This document shows, one piece after another, positions 1 through 9,550 of a stretch of DNA of 64,000 nt. Each line of letters opens with the position of its first letter. Position 1 is the first letter of the stretch. The DNA lies in NCBI RefSeq assembly GCF_000010525.1, contig NC_009937.1:558001-622000 (forward strand). Reading direction: 5' to 3'. Below the pieces are notes generated by a model. The model was not told the origin of the DNA. It ran no database searches and worked only from the letters and a program-made list of their open reading frames with translations. Source of the stretch: Azorhizobium caulinodans ORS 571. Lineage in GTDB: Bacteria > Pseudomonadota > Alphaproteobacteria > Rhizobiales > Xanthobacteraceae. The position numbers and the translations under genes were made by a program.

Positions 1-315
1 GGCGATGCCGCCGGGCTTGACTGCCGGCAGGGCGCGCTTGAGCGCGGCGTAGCTGCCGAGGTGAACGCCGTCGGCGCCGATGTCGGAGGCCAGCTCCACC
101 CGGTCGGCCAGAAGGAAGGCGACGCCCGCGGCCTGCGTCGCGGTGCAGAGCTCCGAGAGTTGGGCCTTGGCCGCGGTTTCATCCCCGGCGGGGGTCGTGA
201 CGATCACCGCTGCGACATCGCCCGCGCCCATGCAGGCGATGGCTTCCGCCGCCGACAGGGTGGGCGGAAGCACGAGCATGAGGCGGCAGCGGGGGATTTC
301 CGGTTCTGTGGGCAT
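1..315 (-). CDS. Thiamine-phosphate synthase-like protein (ThiE family), partial
   Basis: Reading leftward from an ATG at 313-315, an open frame of 105 codons runs off the window edge, so only the N-terminal part is present. The translation has the ThiE/TenI TIM-barrel pattern: an early hydrophobic strand (RLMLVLPP), then LLADRVELASDIGADGVHLG, which matches the ThiE stretch in which an Asp-Arg pair precedes ADGVHLG. ThiE joins the thiazole and pyrimidine phosphates to make thiamine phosphate. It follows the fructose-bisphosphate aldolase gene on the same strand, separated by a terminator hairpin. Such a second ThiE-like gene next to fba is common in Rhizobiales, and its exact activity there is less certain than for the ThiE of a thi operon. 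Confidence 0.7.
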   Translation of the reverse strand, partial: MPTEPEIPRCRLMLVLPPTLSAAEAIACMGAGDVAAVIVTTPAGDETAAKAQLSELCTATQAAGVAFLLADRVELASDIGADGVHLGSYAALKRALPAVKPGGIA

Positions 316-418
316 GATGACGGGTTCGGCCAGAAAGCAGGCGAAAGAGGGGCACCCGGCCCTTTCGGATGCCGGGCCTGATGGCATCAGGCTCTAGGCG
401 GGCCGGGGGGAGAACGCA

Positions 419-453
419 AGAGCCCGCCGGTCCCTCGCGGGACGGCGGGCTCT
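419..453 (-). terminator. Rho-independent-type terminator after the aldolase gene
   Basis: A 10-bp GC-rich stem (GAGCCCGCCG/CGGCGGGCTC) continues inward as TCCC/GGGA around a GCGA loop with one bulged base. It lies 30 nt beyond the fba stop codon on the minus strand, and the following T-tract is weak. It probably separates fba transcription from the downstream ThiE-like gene. Confidence 0.7.
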
Positions 454-483
454 CTCAACGCGGATAAAGGCGCAAGGGGCCGA

Positions 484-1509
484 TCAGGCGGCCTTCTTGG
501 CTTCCTGCTCGGCGCTCCAGCGGCCCAGCGCCGCCAGCGAGTTCATGCGGGCGCGGTGCGTGAAGGCGGCCTGCGCGGCGGCCACGTTCTCGGCCTTGCC
601 GGACCACGCCTTCTGCGGCGCGGCCTGGAGGGCGCGGCCGTAGGAATAGGTGAGCTTCCACGGCAGGTTGCCGAGCTTCACCATGGCGTCGAGGTGGGCG
701 GTGGCGTCCTCGTCCGACTGGCCGCCGGAGAGGAAGGCGATGCCAGGCACCGCCGCCGGGACGGTGGCCTTCAGCACGCGCACGGTCTGCTCGGCCACCT
801 GGGCGACGGAGGCCTGGGTGCGGGCCTTCTTGCCGGGGACGACCATGTTCGGCTTCAGCACCATGCCCTCAAGGGCGACGCGCTGCTGGTAGAGCTCGCC
901 GAACACCACGCGCAGGACGTATTCCGTCACTTCGTAGCAGCGCTCGATGCCGTGGTCGCCGTCCATGAGCACTTCCGGCTCGACGATCGGGACGATGTTG
1001 GCTTCCTGGCACAGGGCCGCATAGCGGGCCAGGGCGTGCGCGTTGGCGGCAACGGCACCGGGGGTGGGGATACCGGCGCCGATATCGATCACCGCGCGCC
1101 ACTTCGCGAAGCGGGCGCCGAGGTCGTAATACTCCTTCAGGCGGCCGGCGAGGCCGTCGAGGCCTTCCGTGATGGTCTCGCCCGGGAACAGCGCCATGGG
1201 CTTGGCACCGGCGTCCACCTTGATGCCGGGGATGGAGCCGGCCTGCTGGATGAGGCTGACGAGCGGGGTGCCGTCCTTGGCCTTCTGGCGCAGGGTCTCG
1301 TCGAACAGGATGACGCCGGAGATGTACTCCTTCATCGCCTCGTCCGAACGGAACAGCAACTCGCGGTAATCGCGACGGTTTTCCTCGGTGGACTCGACAC
1401 CGATGGCGTCGAACCGCTTCTTGATCGTGCTGGTGCTCTCGTCAGCGGCAAGAATGCCCTTGCCGTCGGACACCATCTTCTGCGCGATCGTCTCGAGTTC
1501 AGCGTTCAT
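484..1509 (-). CDS. fba: Fructose-bisphosphate aldolase, class I
   Basis: The protein is 341 aa (MNAELETIAQ...EAKKAA). It is a class I, Schiff-base aldolase that cleaves fructose-1,6-bisphosphate to dihydroxyacetone phosphate and glyceraldehyde-3-phosphate in the cytosol. Family marks are the N-terminal GKGILAADESTSTIKKRF block, the substrate-site segment IVPIVEPEVLMDGDH, the Schiff-base lysine region GMVLKPNMVVPG, and FLSGGQSDEDATAHLDAM near the C-terminus. The frame stays open far upstream, but the ATG at 1509 matches the family N-terminus. It is last in the minus-strand order tkt-gap-pgk-fba, 74 nt after pgk, so it is probably co-expressed with these glycolysis/Calvin-cycle enzymes. Confidence 0.95.
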   Translation of the reverse strand: MNAELETIAQKMVSDGKGILAADESTSTIKKRFDAIGVESTEENRRDYRELLFRSDEAMKEYISGVILFDETLRQKAKDGTPLVSLIQQAGSIPGIKVDAGAKPMALFPGETITEGLDGLAGRLKEYYDLGARFAKWRAVIDIGAGIPTPGAVAANAHALARYAALCQEANIVPIVEPEVLMDGDHGIERCYEVTEYVLRVVFGELYQQRVALEGMVLKPNMVVPGKKARTQASVAQVAEQTVRVLKATVPAAVPGIAFLSGGQSDEDATAHLDAMVKLGNLPWKLTYSYGRALQAAPQKAWSGKAENVAAAQAAFTHRARMNSLAALGRWSAEQEAKKAA

Positions 1510-1583
1510 GGTCTGCCTATCCCCTTGGAGCCGCCCCTGCGGCTGATGCCTGCACTTTATGGGTTGAGTATAACACCGAGGTC

Positions 1584-2774
1584 TCAGCGCCGCAGCGCTT
1601 CGACCCCCGGCAACTGCTTGCCTTCCAGCCATTCCAGGAAGGCACCGCCGGCGGTGGAGACATAGGAGAAGTCCCCGGCCGCGCCGGCATGGTTGAGCGC
1701 CGCCACCGTGTCGCCGCCACCCGCGACGGACAGCAGCGCGCCGGCCTTGGTGGCCTCCGCCACGGCCTTCGCCACGGCAACCGTCGCGGCGTCGAAGGGC
1801 GGCAGCTCGAAGGCGCCGAACGGGCCGTTCCAGACCACGGTCTTCGCGCCCTTCAGCTTCTCCCTCACCAGCGCCACGGTGGCCGGGCCGGCATCGAGGA
1901 TCATCTCGTCCTCGGCCACCTGGTCCACCGGCACCACGCGGTGATCCGCATGGGCGGCGAAGGTCTTGGTGACGACCGCGTCCACCGGCAGCACGATCTC
2001 GCAGCCATGGCTGGCGGCGGTGGCGATGATCTGGCGGGCGGTGTCGGCGAGGTCGTGCTCGCACAGCGACTTGCCCACCTTCACGCCCTTGGCGGCGAGG
2101 AAGGTGTTGGCCATGCCGCCGCCGATGACGAGGATGTCCACCTTGGCGGTGAGATTGCCGAGGAGTTCGAGCTTGCTCGACACCTTGGCGCCGCCGACCA
2201 CGGCCAGAACCGGCCGCTGCGGAGCCTCGAGGGCCTTGGCGAGCGCCTCCAGCTCCTTCTGCATGCTGCGGCCGGCGAAGGCGGGCAGCTTGTGCGCCAG
2301 CCCCTCGGTGGAGGCATGGGCGCGGTGGGCCGCCGAGAAGGCGTCGTTCACATAGATATCGCCGAGGGCCGCGAGCTGCTGGACGAAATCGGCGGCGTTC
2401 TTCTCCTCGCCCGCGTGGAAGCGGGTGTTCTCCAGAACCAGGACGGCGCCGGGGGCGAGGGTGGAGACGGCGGCCTCGGCATCCGAGCCGATGCAGTCGC
2501 CGGCGAACGCCACGGGGGCGCCGAGGCGCTCCCCGACGGCAGCCGCGACCGGGGCGAGCGACTGGCTCGCGTCCCGGCCTTTCGGGCGTCCGAAGTGGGA
2601 GAGCAGGATGGCCTTTCCGCCCTTCTCCGTGATGGCGCGGATGGTGGGCAGGATGGCCTGGATGCGGGTGTCGTCGGTGACGCGGCCTTCGTCCATGGGG
2701 ACGTTGAGGTCGACACGGACGAGGACCCGCTTGCCGGCGAGGTCCGCCTCATCGAGGGTGCGGAAAGTCGGCAT
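1584..2774 (-). CDS. pgk: Phosphoglycerate kinase
   Basis: The 396-aa protein has normal family length. It transfers phosphate between 1,3-bisphosphoglycerate and ADP in glycolysis, or the reverse in gluconeogenesis and the Calvin cycle. The N-terminal domain carries [23 protein letters not shown], the substrate-binding segment [10 protein letters not shown] and [15 protein letters not shown]. The C-terminal nucleotide domain has [27 protein letters not shown] and the glycine-rich [12 protein letters not shown] loop. The ATG start is 27 nt after the gap stop codon, which implies one operon. Nothing unusual was seen. Confidence 0.97.
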   Translation of the reverse strand: MPTFRTLDEADLAGKRVLVRVDLNVPMDEGRVTDDTRIQAILPTIRAITEKGGKAILLSHFGRPKGRDASQSLAPVAAAVGERLGAPVAFAGDCIGSDAEAAVSTLAPGAVLVLENTRFHAGEEKNAADFVQQLAALGDIYVNDAFSAAHRAHASTEGLAHKLPAFAGRSMQKELEALAKALEAPQRPVLAVVGGAKVSSKLELLGNLTAKVDILVIGGGMANTFLAAKGVKVGKSLCEHDLADTARQIIATAASHGCEIVLPVDAVVTKTFAAHADHRVVPVDQVAEDEMILDAGPATVALVREKLKGAKTVVWNGPFGAFELPPFDAATVAVAKAVAEATKAGALLSVAGGGDTVAALNHAGAAGDFSYVSTAGGAFLEWLEGKQLPGVEALRR

Positions 2775-2801
2775 GATGCTGCTCTCCCTCGCTTTAACCG
2801 A

Positions 2802-3809
2802 TCAACCGAGCTTCGCCAGGGCGACGGCGGTGTCGGACATGCGGTTGGAGAAGCCCCACTCGTTGTCATACCAGGACATGACGCGCACCAGCGTGCCGTC
2901 CATGACCTTGGTCTGGTCCATGTGGAAGGTGGACGAGTGCGGGTCGTGGTTGAAGTCGATGGAGACGTTCGGCTCCGTCGTGTAGCCGAGCACGCCCTTC
3001 AGCGGGCCGTCCGCCGCCGCCTTGATGGCGGCATTGATCTCTTCGACCGTCGTGGCGCGCTTGGCGACGAACTTGAGGTCGATGACCGAGACGTTCGGGG
3101 TCGGCACGCGGATGGAGACGCCGTCCAGCTTGCCCTTCAGCTCGGGCAGCACGAGGCCGACGGCCTTGGCCGCGCCGGTGGAGGTCGGGATCATGGAGAG
3201 GGCGGCAGCGCGGGCGCGGTAGAGATCCTTGTGCACCTGATCCAGCGAGGGCTGGTCGTTGGTGTAGGAGTGCACGGTGGTCATGAAGCCGTGGACGATG
3301 CCAACGGCGTCGTTGAGCACCTTGGCCACCGGGGCGAGGCAGTTGGTGGTGCAGGAGGCGTTGGAGACCACCGTGTGCTCGGGCTTCAGGAGCTGGTGGT
3401 TCACGCCATAGACCACCGTGAGGTCGGCGCCGTCGGCGGGGGCCGATACCAGCACGCGCTTGGCGCCGGCGGTGAGATGGGCTGCGGCCTTGTCACGGGC
3501 GGTGAAGATGCCCGTGCACTCCATGGCGATGTCCACGCCCAGCTCCTTGTGGGGCAGGGTGGACGGATCCTTGATGGCGGTGACCTTGATGGGGCCCTGG
3601 CCGACGTCGATGGTGTCGCCGTTCACCACCACCTTGGCCGGGAAGCGGCCGTGCACGCTGTCGTAGCGCAGCAGGTGGGCATTGGTCTCGACCGGGGCGA
3701 GGTCGTTGATGGCCACCACCTGGATGTCGGTGCGGCCGGATTCGATGATGGCGCGCAGCACGTTGCGCCCGATGCGACCGAACCCGTTGATGGCCACCTT
3801 CACCGTCAT
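2802..3809 (-). CDS. gap: Glyceraldehyde-3-phosphate dehydrogenase, type I
   Basis: The protein is 335 aa. It oxidises glyceraldehyde-3-phosphate to 1,3-bisphosphoglycerate with NAD(P) in the cytosol. The N-terminal Rossmann motif is [12 protein letters not shown]. The active-site signature SNASCTTNC places the catalytic cysteine at residue 153, and [12 protein letters not shown] lies near the C-terminus. The start chosen (MTVKVAING) lies 28 codons inside a longer open frame and agrees with the family N-terminus. It sits between tkt (160-nt gap, room for a separate promoter) and pgk (27-nt gap). Confidence 0.97.
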   Translation of the reverse strand: MTVKVAINGFGRIGRNVLRAIIESGRTDIQVVAINDLAPVETNAHLLRYDSVHGRFPAKVVVNGDTIDVGQGPIKVTAIKDPSTLPHKELGVDIAMECTGIFTARDKAAAHLTAGAKRVLVSAPADGADLTVVYGVNHQLLKPEHTVVSNASCTTNCLAPVAKVLNDAVGIVHGFMTTVHSYTNDQPSLDQVHKDLYRARAAALSMIPTSTGAAKAVGLVLPELKGKLDGVSIRVPTPNVSVIDLKFVAKRATTVEEINAAIKAAADGPLKGVLGYTTEPNVSIDFNHDPHSSTFHMDQTKVMDGTLVRVMSWYDNEWGFSNRMSDTAVALAKLG

Positions 3810-3969
3810 AGCTTCATCCTCCATGCGCCGGCCCTCAAGACCGGCTTGAGCGAACGCGTGCCGCCTTCTCCGGCGGCAATTCGTATGGCGCATGGGCCCG
3901 TAGGCCGCACGCGCTCTCCCCTTGCCAGAGCAGGATCGCGGCCGCCGGGAGCGGACCGCAGGTCCGCCG

Positions 3970-5964
3970 TCAGCTCTGCCGCAGCTGTTCCAGCGCGGCA
4001 GCCACCACCGCCTGGGGCGTAATGCCGAAATGCTTGTAGAGTTCCTTGGCCGGCGCGCTGGCGCCGAACGAGGTCATGCCCACGAAGGCGGCATCCGAGC
4101 CGATGATGCTGTCCCAGCCCATGCGGATGGCGGCCTCGATGCCGACCTTGGCCGGGGCCTTGCCGATGACGGCGCGGCGCTCGGCCAGCGGGCGGGCGAG
4201 GAAGAGCTCGAAGGACGGAACGGAGACCACGCGGGTGGGCACGCCTTCGCTTTCGAGCAGCGCGCGGGCTTCCACAGCGAGGGACAGTTCCGAGCCGGTG
4301 GCGAACAGGGAGACCTGCGCCTCGCCGCTGGCGGCCAGCAGCTCATAGGCGCCGCCGGCGGACTTGTTCTCGCCGTCCGCGTCCTTGCGCAGGAGCGGCA
4401 GGTTCTGGCGCGAGAGGATGAGGCAGCTCGGCCGGTCCTTCGCCTCAAGGGCGATCTGCCAGCACTCGGCGGTTTCCACCGTGTCCGCGGGGCGCAGCAC
4501 GAGGGTGTTGGGAATGGCGCGCAGGGCGGCCAGATGCTCCACCGGCTGGTGGGTGGGGCCGTCCTCGCCGAGGCCGATGGAATCGTGGGTCAGCACATGG
4601 ATGACCCGCTCGCCCATGAGCGCGGCGAGGCGGATGGCCGGGCGCGAATAATCGGCGAAGGCGAGGAAGGTGCCGCTATAGGGGATGAAGCCGCCATGGA
4701 GCGCGATGCCGTTCATCGCCGCCGCCATGCCGTGCTCGCGCACGCCCCAGTGCACGAAATCGCCGGAGAAGTCGGTCGGGGTGACGGATTTCTGGCCCTT
4801 GGCGCGGGTGTTGTTGGAGCCGGTGAGGTCGGCGGAGCCGCCGAGCATCTCGGGCACCGCCTTGGTGAGCGTGTCGAGCACGATCTCCGAGGACTTGCGC
4901 GTGGCAACCGCGCCGCCATCGGCGACCGCCTTCGCCTTCACGGCGGCGATGGCTTCCTTGAGGGCGGCTACAGGCAGTTCGCCGGCCATGCGGCGGTTGA
5001 ACTCGGCGCGGGTCGCCTCGGGCAGGGCGTCGAAGCGGGCCTGCCAGGCGGCGCGGGCTTCGGCGCCCTTGCGGCCGGCGGCGCGCCAGGCGTCCAACGC
5101 ATCGGCGGGGATCTCGAACGGGCCGGCTTCCCAGCCCAGCGCCTTGCGGGTGGCCTCGATCTCGGCGGCACCCAGCGGCGAGCCGTGCACCTTCTCCGAG
5201 CCCGCCTTGGCCGGCGAACCGAAGCCGATGGTGGTGCGGCACGCGATCAGGGTCGGCTTTTCGGAGGCATAAGCCGTGTTGAGCGCGGCGAGGAGGGCGA
5301 CCGGATCGTGCCCGTCCACCGCCAGCGTGTTCCAGCCGGAGGCGGCGAAGCGCGCCTGCTGGTCGGTGGAGACGGAGATGGAGGTGGGGCCGTCGATGGA
5401 GATGCGGTTGTCGTCCCACAGCACCGTCAGCTTGGCGAGCTTCAGGTGGCCGGCGATATCGATGGCCTCCTGCGAGATGCCTTCCATCAGGTCGCCGTCG
5501 GAGGCGATGACGACGGTGCGGTGATCGACGATCTCGCTACCGAAGCGGGCGGCCATCAGGCGCTCGGCCATGGCAAAGCCAACCGCGGTGGAGATGCCCT
5601 GGCCGAGCGGGCCGGTCGTGGTCTCGATGCCGGGGGTGACGAAATTCTCGGGATGGCCGGGGGTCAGCGAGCCGAGCTGACGGAAGCGGCGGATCTCGTC
5701 CATGCTCACGGCGTCATAGCCGAGCAGATGAAGCAGGCCGTAGAGCAGCATCGAGCCGTGGCCGGCTGAGAGGATGAAGCGGTCGCGGTCCGGCCACTTG
5801 GGGGCCGTCGCATCGAACTTCAGCTTTTCCGTGAACAGCACGGTCGCCATGTCGGCCGCGCCCATGGGCAGGCCCGGATGTCCGGAATTGGCGGCCTCCA
5901 CCGCATCGATGGCCAGGAACCGGATGGCGTTGGCCAGGCGGTTGTGGAGTTCGCGGCTGGACAT
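3970..5964 (-). CDS. tkt: Transketolase
   Basis: The 664-aa thiamine-diphosphate enzyme transfers two-carbon ketol units between sugar phosphates in the pentose-phosphate and Calvin pathways. Visible marks are [16 protein letters not shown] at the N-terminus, the ThDP/metal motif beginning [32 protein letters not shown] in the pyrimidine domain, and the C-terminal phosphate-site domain. The start [10 protein letters not shown] at 5964 fits the family; 30 further upstream codons are open but look non-coding. It heads the minus-strand block tkt-gap-pgk-fba, so the operon promoter should lie in the 238-bp gap at 5965-6202. Confidence 0.96.
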   Translation of the reverse strand: MSSRELHNRLANAIRFLAIDAVEAANSGHPGLPMGAADMATVLFTEKLKFDATAPKWPDRDRFILSAGHGSMLLYGLLHLLGYDAVSMDEIRRFRQLGSLTPGHPENFVTPGIETTTGPLGQGISTAVGFAMAERLMAARFGSEIVDHRTVVIASDGDLMEGISQEAIDIAGHLKLAKLTVLWDDNRISIDGPTSISVSTDQQARFAASGWNTLAVDGHDPVALLAALNTAYASEKPTLIACRTTIGFGSPAKAGSEKVHGSPLGAAEIEATRKALGWEAGPFEIPADALDAWRAAGRKGAEARAAWQARFDALPEATRAEFNRRMAGELPVAALKEAIAAVKAKAVADGGAVATRKSSEIVLDTLTKAVPEMLGGSADLTGSNNTRAKGQKSVTPTDFSGDFVHWGVREHGMAAAMNGIALHGGFIPYSGTFLAFADYSRPAIRLAALMGERVIHVLTHDSIGLGEDGPTHQPVEHLAALRAIPNTLVLRPADTVETAECWQIALEAKDRPSCLILSRQNLPLLRKDADGENKSAGGAYELLAASGEAQVSLFATGSELSLAVEARALLESEGVPTRVVSVPSFELFLARPLAERRAVIGKAPAKVGIEAAIRMGWDSIIGSDAAFVGMTSFGASAPAKELYKHFGITPQAVVAAALEQLRQS

Positions 5965-6202
5965 GAAAAGCGGTCTCCGGCGCGCGGCGCGCCATTTCAA
6001 AGATCGGTCAGGCGGAGGGTTCACCTCGCGGCGGCACTGATACCAGCGCGCCACCGGCTGTCAAACGCAGCGTTGGGGCAAGGTCAAGGCAAACCGGCGC
6101 CGTTGGGCCGCGATTTGTCATCGCAGCTACACGTTCCCTGCATAGGTGCCCAGCGCGCGGCCATGCCCAAGCCCGAGGCAGCCGGAAGTGGCTGGGCTTC
6201 CG

Positions 6203-6727
6203 CTAGGGCGACTGGATCTTCTTGGCGACGAGGAGCGCCTTCAGCGTCTGGGGATTGCTCTCCCACTGGATATCCGCGATCCGCCACCGCCCGCCGACCT
6301 TCGTGAGCTTGAAGGTGACGGTCTTCTTCTCCTCGAAATTCTCGAACTCTGCGGTGACCGTCGCACTGGTCGAGGTCTGCGCCTTGAGGCTGGTCGTCAC
6401 CGCCTTGATCTCGAAATCCTGGCCTTCGATGAAGGGATCGAAATTCAGCTTCGGATCGGAGGCCTTGGCATCGGCGATGACGAGCTTGGCCAGCGCGGGA
6501 TCGAAATAGGCGTTGGCGACGGTTGGGTCGGTGAAGTCGAAGCCGACCACCGTGTCCGGGGCCGTATCGAGATAATGGGCGTAGAGATCGCGGATGAGCG
6601 TCTCCGGTGAGGGAGCGGCGGCGGGCTTCGCCGCCTGCGGGGCCGCATGGGCGCGCGGGGCGGAGCCCATCAGCCCGCCCGCGAGGGTGGCAGCGACCAC
6701 GACTGTCCAGAACCACGCAGCGCGCAT
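6203..6727 (-). CDS. Exported protein, DUF3828-like
   Basis: The 174-aa protein starts with a clear signal peptide (MRAAWFWTVVVAATLAGGLM..., predicted cut near AHA-APQ), so it should be periplasmic. The body has the pattern of DUF3828-type domains: LIRDLYAHYL at the front, a central YFDPALAKLV block and a closing WRIADIQW strand, as in NTF2-like folds. No catalytic residues are evident and the function is unknown. The start at 6727 is preceded by a good GGGAGAAGG site, whereas an ATG 20 codons upstream lacks one. It lies upstream of tkt on the same strand but 238 bp away, and is probably a separate unit. Confidence 0.65.
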   Translation of the reverse strand: MRAAWFWTVVVAATLAGGLMGSAPRAHAAPQAAKPAAAPSPETLIRDLYAHYLDTAPDTVVGFDFTDPTVANAYFDPALAKLVIADAKASDPKLNFDPFIEGQDFEIKAVTTSLKAQTSTSATVTAEFENFEEKKTVTFKLTKVGGRWRIADIQWESNPQTLKALLVAKKIQSP

Positions 6728-6891
6728 CAGCCCTTCTCCCGTCGGCCGGTTCCTCAAGCGTGAGCCTTGCCGGTTCCTGACCGCCATACCGCGCCCGCCC
6801 GCAGGACCGCAAGAATCCCTTCATTCTCTTTTGGGTTGACGACACGCAACCCATGGCCCTTGTCGCGCCGACTCGGTTAATATCCCGCGTT

Positions 6892-7194
6892 ATGTATGCG
6901 CTGAAGCACCGTCCCCCCGAGCTTGGCCCCATCGAGGCGGCAACCCAGCGCCTCCACGCGGCGCTCGACCGCTTGTCCGATTCGCTCGACCGGCGGCGGG
7001 AGACGGAGCGCCATCAGGAGGCGTTGCAGGCGCAGCTCCATGCGCTGGGCAACGACCGGGCGCGGCTCGCCGCCGAACTCGACGCGACCCGCGCCGAGGC
7101 GGCCCAGGTGGCGGAAGCCAGCCGCGAGATCGGCCGGCGTCTCGATGTTGCCATGACCACGATTCGCGACGTGCTCGCGACCCACGGCGGCTGA
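6892..7194 (+). CDS. DUF4164 family coiled-coil protein
   Basis: About 100 aa, almost entirely alpha-helical coiled coil (EAATQRLHAALDRLSDSLD... through ARLAAELDATRAEAAQVAEA). This size, pattern and position directly before zapA are characteristic of DUF4164 proteins in Rhizobiales. The function is unknown; pairing with ZapA suggests a division-related role, which is inference. The start is uncertain: ATG at 6892 (MYALKHRPPEL) or at 6853 (13 codons longer). Neither has a strong Shine-Dalgarno site. The gene stops 16 nt before zapA, so the two are probably co-transcribed. Confidence 0.75.
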   Translation: MYALKHRPPELGPIEAATQRLHAALDRLSDSLDRRRETERHQEALQAQLHALGNDRARLAAELDATRAEAAQVAEASREIGRRLDVAMTTIRDVLATHGG

Positions 7195-7210
7195 AGGAGC
7201 GGGCGGCCCC

Positions 7211-7594
7211 ATGGCGCATGTGAGTGTCACCATCGCCGGACGCTATTATCGCATGGCGTGCGATGAAGGGCAGGAGGAGCATCTCATGCGCCTCGGCCGG
7301 GACATCGACGCCCGCATCAATCAGCTCCGCGGCACCTTCGGGGAGATCGGCGACCAGCGCCTTACCGTCATGGCCGCCATCACCATTTCCGACGAACTGG
7401 CCGAAGCCCGCGCCCGCATCCGCGCGCTGGAGAGCGACCTTGAAGGCCAGCGGGACGCCCGCGCCTCCGCCCTTGCCCGCCTCGAGGCCGGCGAGGAGGC
7501 GGTGGCCCGCACCATCGACGAGGTGGCCGAGCGCATCGAGCAACTCGCGAGCGACCTTGCCCCGCGCGAAAAATCCGCGGTGGGCATGGGCTGA
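7211..7594 (+). CDS. zapA: Cell division protein ZapA
   Basis: The 127-aa protein has the typical ZapA front VSVTIAGRYYRMACDEGQEEHLMRL, in which a small beta-hairpin is followed by a helix. MAAITISDELAEAR leads into a long C-terminal coiled coil. ZapA binds FtsZ in the cytosol and promotes filament bundling at the division ring. A GAAGGAG-type ribosome site lies just upstream of the ATG. The gene precedes the 6S RNA locus and fthC, a conserved order in many proteobacteria. Confidence 0.9.
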   Translation: MAHVSVTIAGRYYRMACDEGQEEHLMRLGRDIDARINQLRGTFGEIGDQRLTVMAAITISDELAEARARIRALESDLEGQRDARASALARLEAGEEAVARTIDEVAERIEQLASDLAPREKSAVGMG

Positions 7595-7735
7595 GGCGTC
7601 CGCCTCAGGAGCGTTCCGGAGCGGCTCGAAAGCGTGATGCCGCTCGCCCGTTCAGGTCGACCCTCACTTTCGCGAAACCGCACACACTTCTGGGGAATGG
7701 CCCTAGCGCCGGGGAGGAGAAGCTCCTACATTCGG

Positions 7736-7879
7736 TCGGCGGGGCTGCGGGGTTCGTTAGGAACTTTTCCCCGGGGCCTTATCGATCCTTAAGGGAGCTG
7801 TTCCTGACCTCGCCCCTGGGCTTGGACAAACGGCGCCCACCTACGTTGTAGGTTTCCCGGGATCGACCTCCGACGGCTT
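7736..7879 (+). ncRNA. ssrS: 6S RNA (alphaproteobacterial type)
   Basis: The 299-nt gap between zapA and fthC contains a long, imperfectly self-complementary region. Around 7795-7865 it holds GAGCTGTTCCTGACC, GGGCTTGGACAAACGG and CACCTACGTTGTAGGTT. These resemble the conserved 3' half of alphaproteobacterial 6S RNA as I remember it. The 5' strand (from about TCGGCGGGGCTGCGGG) can pair loosely with the 3' strand ending near CGACCTCCGA. 6S RNA mimics an open promoter and sequesters sigma-70 RNA polymerase in stationary phase. Position between zapA and a 5-formyl-THF cyclo-ligase gene is the classic ssrS location. The ends are approximate. Confidence 0.75.
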
Positions 7880-7893
7880 TTGCGGCTCCGCAC

Positions 7894-8517
7894 GTGACCC
7901 TTTCTTCTCCCACCACCTTCCGATCCGAGAAGGCCCGCCTGCGGGCCGAAGCGCTGCTGCGGCGCGCCGATATGGGCGCCGAACGTCGCGCCGCCGCTTC
8001 CGACGCGGCCGCGCGGCATGCGCTCATGGCGCTGGGATCGGTCGCCGGCCGCACGGTCGCCCTGTTCGCCCCCTTCCGCGACGAGATCGATACCGGCCCG
8101 CTGGCGCGCAAGCTGCGGGACGCGGGTGCCCGGCTCGCCCTGCCGGTGGTGATAGGGCGCGACCGGCCGCTGATCTTCCGCCTGTGGGACGAAAACGACC
8201 TGCTGGAACCGGCGGGGGCCTATGGCATTCCAACTCCGGGAGCGCAGGCGCCGCAGGTGACGCCCGACGATCTCATGGTGCCGCTCGCGGTCTTCGACCG
8301 GGCGGGCGCGCGCATCGGTTACGGGGCCGGCTTTTACGACCGCACGCTTGCGCTGCTGCGGCGGGAAAAGCCGATCCGGGCCTTCGGTCTTGCGTTCGCC
8401 TGCCAGGAAACCGATCACGTTCCCGCTGAACCCCATGACGAACCGCTCGATGGGATGGTAACGGAAGCCGGTGTCCTTTTCCTTGGCGGGTCTGATGCGG
8501 ATTCTCTTTCTCGGTGA
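7894..8517 (+). CDS. fthC: 5-formyltetrahydrofolate cyclo-ligase
   Basis: The 207-aa protein begins at a GTG. It converts 5-formyl-THF to 5,10-methenyl-THF using ATP. The family pattern is seen in the N-terminal SEKARLRAEALLRR helix, the substrate segment VALFAPFRDEIDT, and the C-terminal GYGAGFYDRTLALLR motif (metal/ATP site) followed by GLAFACQE. It lies directly after the 6S RNA, with which it is often co-transcribed in other bacteria. Its last 23 nt overlap the start of the downstream phosphoesterase gene, indicating translational coupling. Confidence 0.93.
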   Translation: MTLSSPTTFRSEKARLRAEALLRRADMGAERRAAASDAAARHALMALGSVAGRTVALFAPFRDEIDTGPLARKLRDAGARLALPVVIGRDRPLIFRLWDENDLLEPAGAYGIPTPGAQAPQVTPDDLMVPLAVFDRAGARIGYGAGFYDRTLALLRREKPIRAFGLAFACQETDHVPAEPHDEPLDGMVTEAGVLFLGGSDADSLSR

Positions 8518-9319
8518 CGTGGTTGGCCGGACCGGCCGCGACGTGGTGACAAGCCGGTTGCCCGGTCTCGTTCAGGACTGGAAGCTCGATCTCGTCGTGG
8601 TCAATGGCGAGAACGCCGCCGGCGGCTTCGGCATCACCGAGGCCATCTATAACGAGATCCGAACCGCCGGCGCCGACGCGGTGACGCTCGGCAACCACGC
8701 TTTCGACCAGCGCGAGGCCCTGGTCTTCATCGAGCGGGCGGACGCGCTGGTGCGTCCCATCAACTATCCGCCCGGCACGCCGGGACGGGGCGCCGCCATG
8801 ATCGAGACGCGCGGCGGGGCGCGGGTGCTGGTGGCGAACGTGATGGGCCGTGCCTTCATGGACCCGCTGGACGATCCCTTCGCCGCCATCGACCGGGCGC
8901 TGGACGGTGTGGACCTCGGCCGGGTGGTGGACGCCATCGTGGTGGACTTCCACGCCGAGACCACCAGCGAGAAGCAGGCCTTCGGCCATTATTGCGATGG
9001 GCGGGTGAGCCTCGTGGTGGGCACCCACACGCATGTGCCCACCGCCGACCATCGCATCCTGCCCGGCGGCACGGCCTATCTGACGGACGCCGGCATGTGC
9101 GGGAGCTATGACGGCGTGATCGGCATGGACAAGGACGAGCCGCTGCGGCGCTTCACGCGCAAGATCGGCGCCGGCCGCTTCGAGCCGGCGGCCGGTCCCG
9201 CCTCGCTCTGCGGCTTTGCGGTGGAGACGGACCCGGCCACCGGCCTCGCCGTGAAGGCGGCCCCGGTGCGCCTCGGCGGCGATCTCAGCGAGGCACGCCC
9301 GGCTTTCTGGGAGGCGTGA
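8495..9319 (+). CDS. YmdB-family metallophosphoesterase (TIGR00282)
   Basis: The 274-aa protein carries all the dinuclear-metal motifs of the calcineurin-like fold: LFLGDVVGRTGRD, VVNGENAAGGFGIT, TLGNHAFDQRE, VVDFHAETTSEK and VVGTHTHVPTADHR. The family includes Bacillus YmdB, which hydrolyses 2',3'-cAMP; the substrate here is unknown. It starts inside the 3' end of fthC (MRILFLG at 8495), so the two genes form one operon. Length is typical. Confidence 0.9.
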   Translation: MRILFLGDVVGRTGRDVVTSRLPGLVQDWKLDLVVVNGENAAGGFGITEAIYNEIRTAGADAVTLGNHAFDQREALVFIERADALVRPINYPPGTPGRGAAMIETRGGARVLVANVMGRAFMDPLDDPFAAIDRALDGVDLGRVVDAIVVDFHAETTSEKQAFGHYCDGRVSLVVGTHTHVPTADHRILPGGTAYLTDAGMCGSYDGVIGMDKDEPLRRFTRKIGAGRFEPAAGPASLCGFAVETDPATGLAVKAAPVRLGGDLSEARPAFWEA

Positions 9320-9550
9320 TGCGGCGCGGCATGGGGCTTTCTTGCTCTTTGCCGCCTCCACGACCTATAAGGCGCGGCACAGTGGATTGGCATCACGCCG
9401 GGCGGCGCTCGGTCGATTCCGGGGCGATGGCTCCGGCATCACCAGCGGCGGACGGGCCGGCCCCCACGCTCCGGAGCGAGCGTGGCGCGGCGGCGCGACC
9501 CTGCTTCGGGCGCGCGGGCGTGAGAGAGTTTCAAGGATCTGGAGGCGGCC

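Noticed and set aside
1689-4022. Long open frame on the plus strand antisense to pgk and gap
   Set aside because: It is the mirror of genuine genes with clear family motifs on the minus strand. High GC makes such antisense frames common, and the translation is low-complexity His/Gly/Asp-rich.
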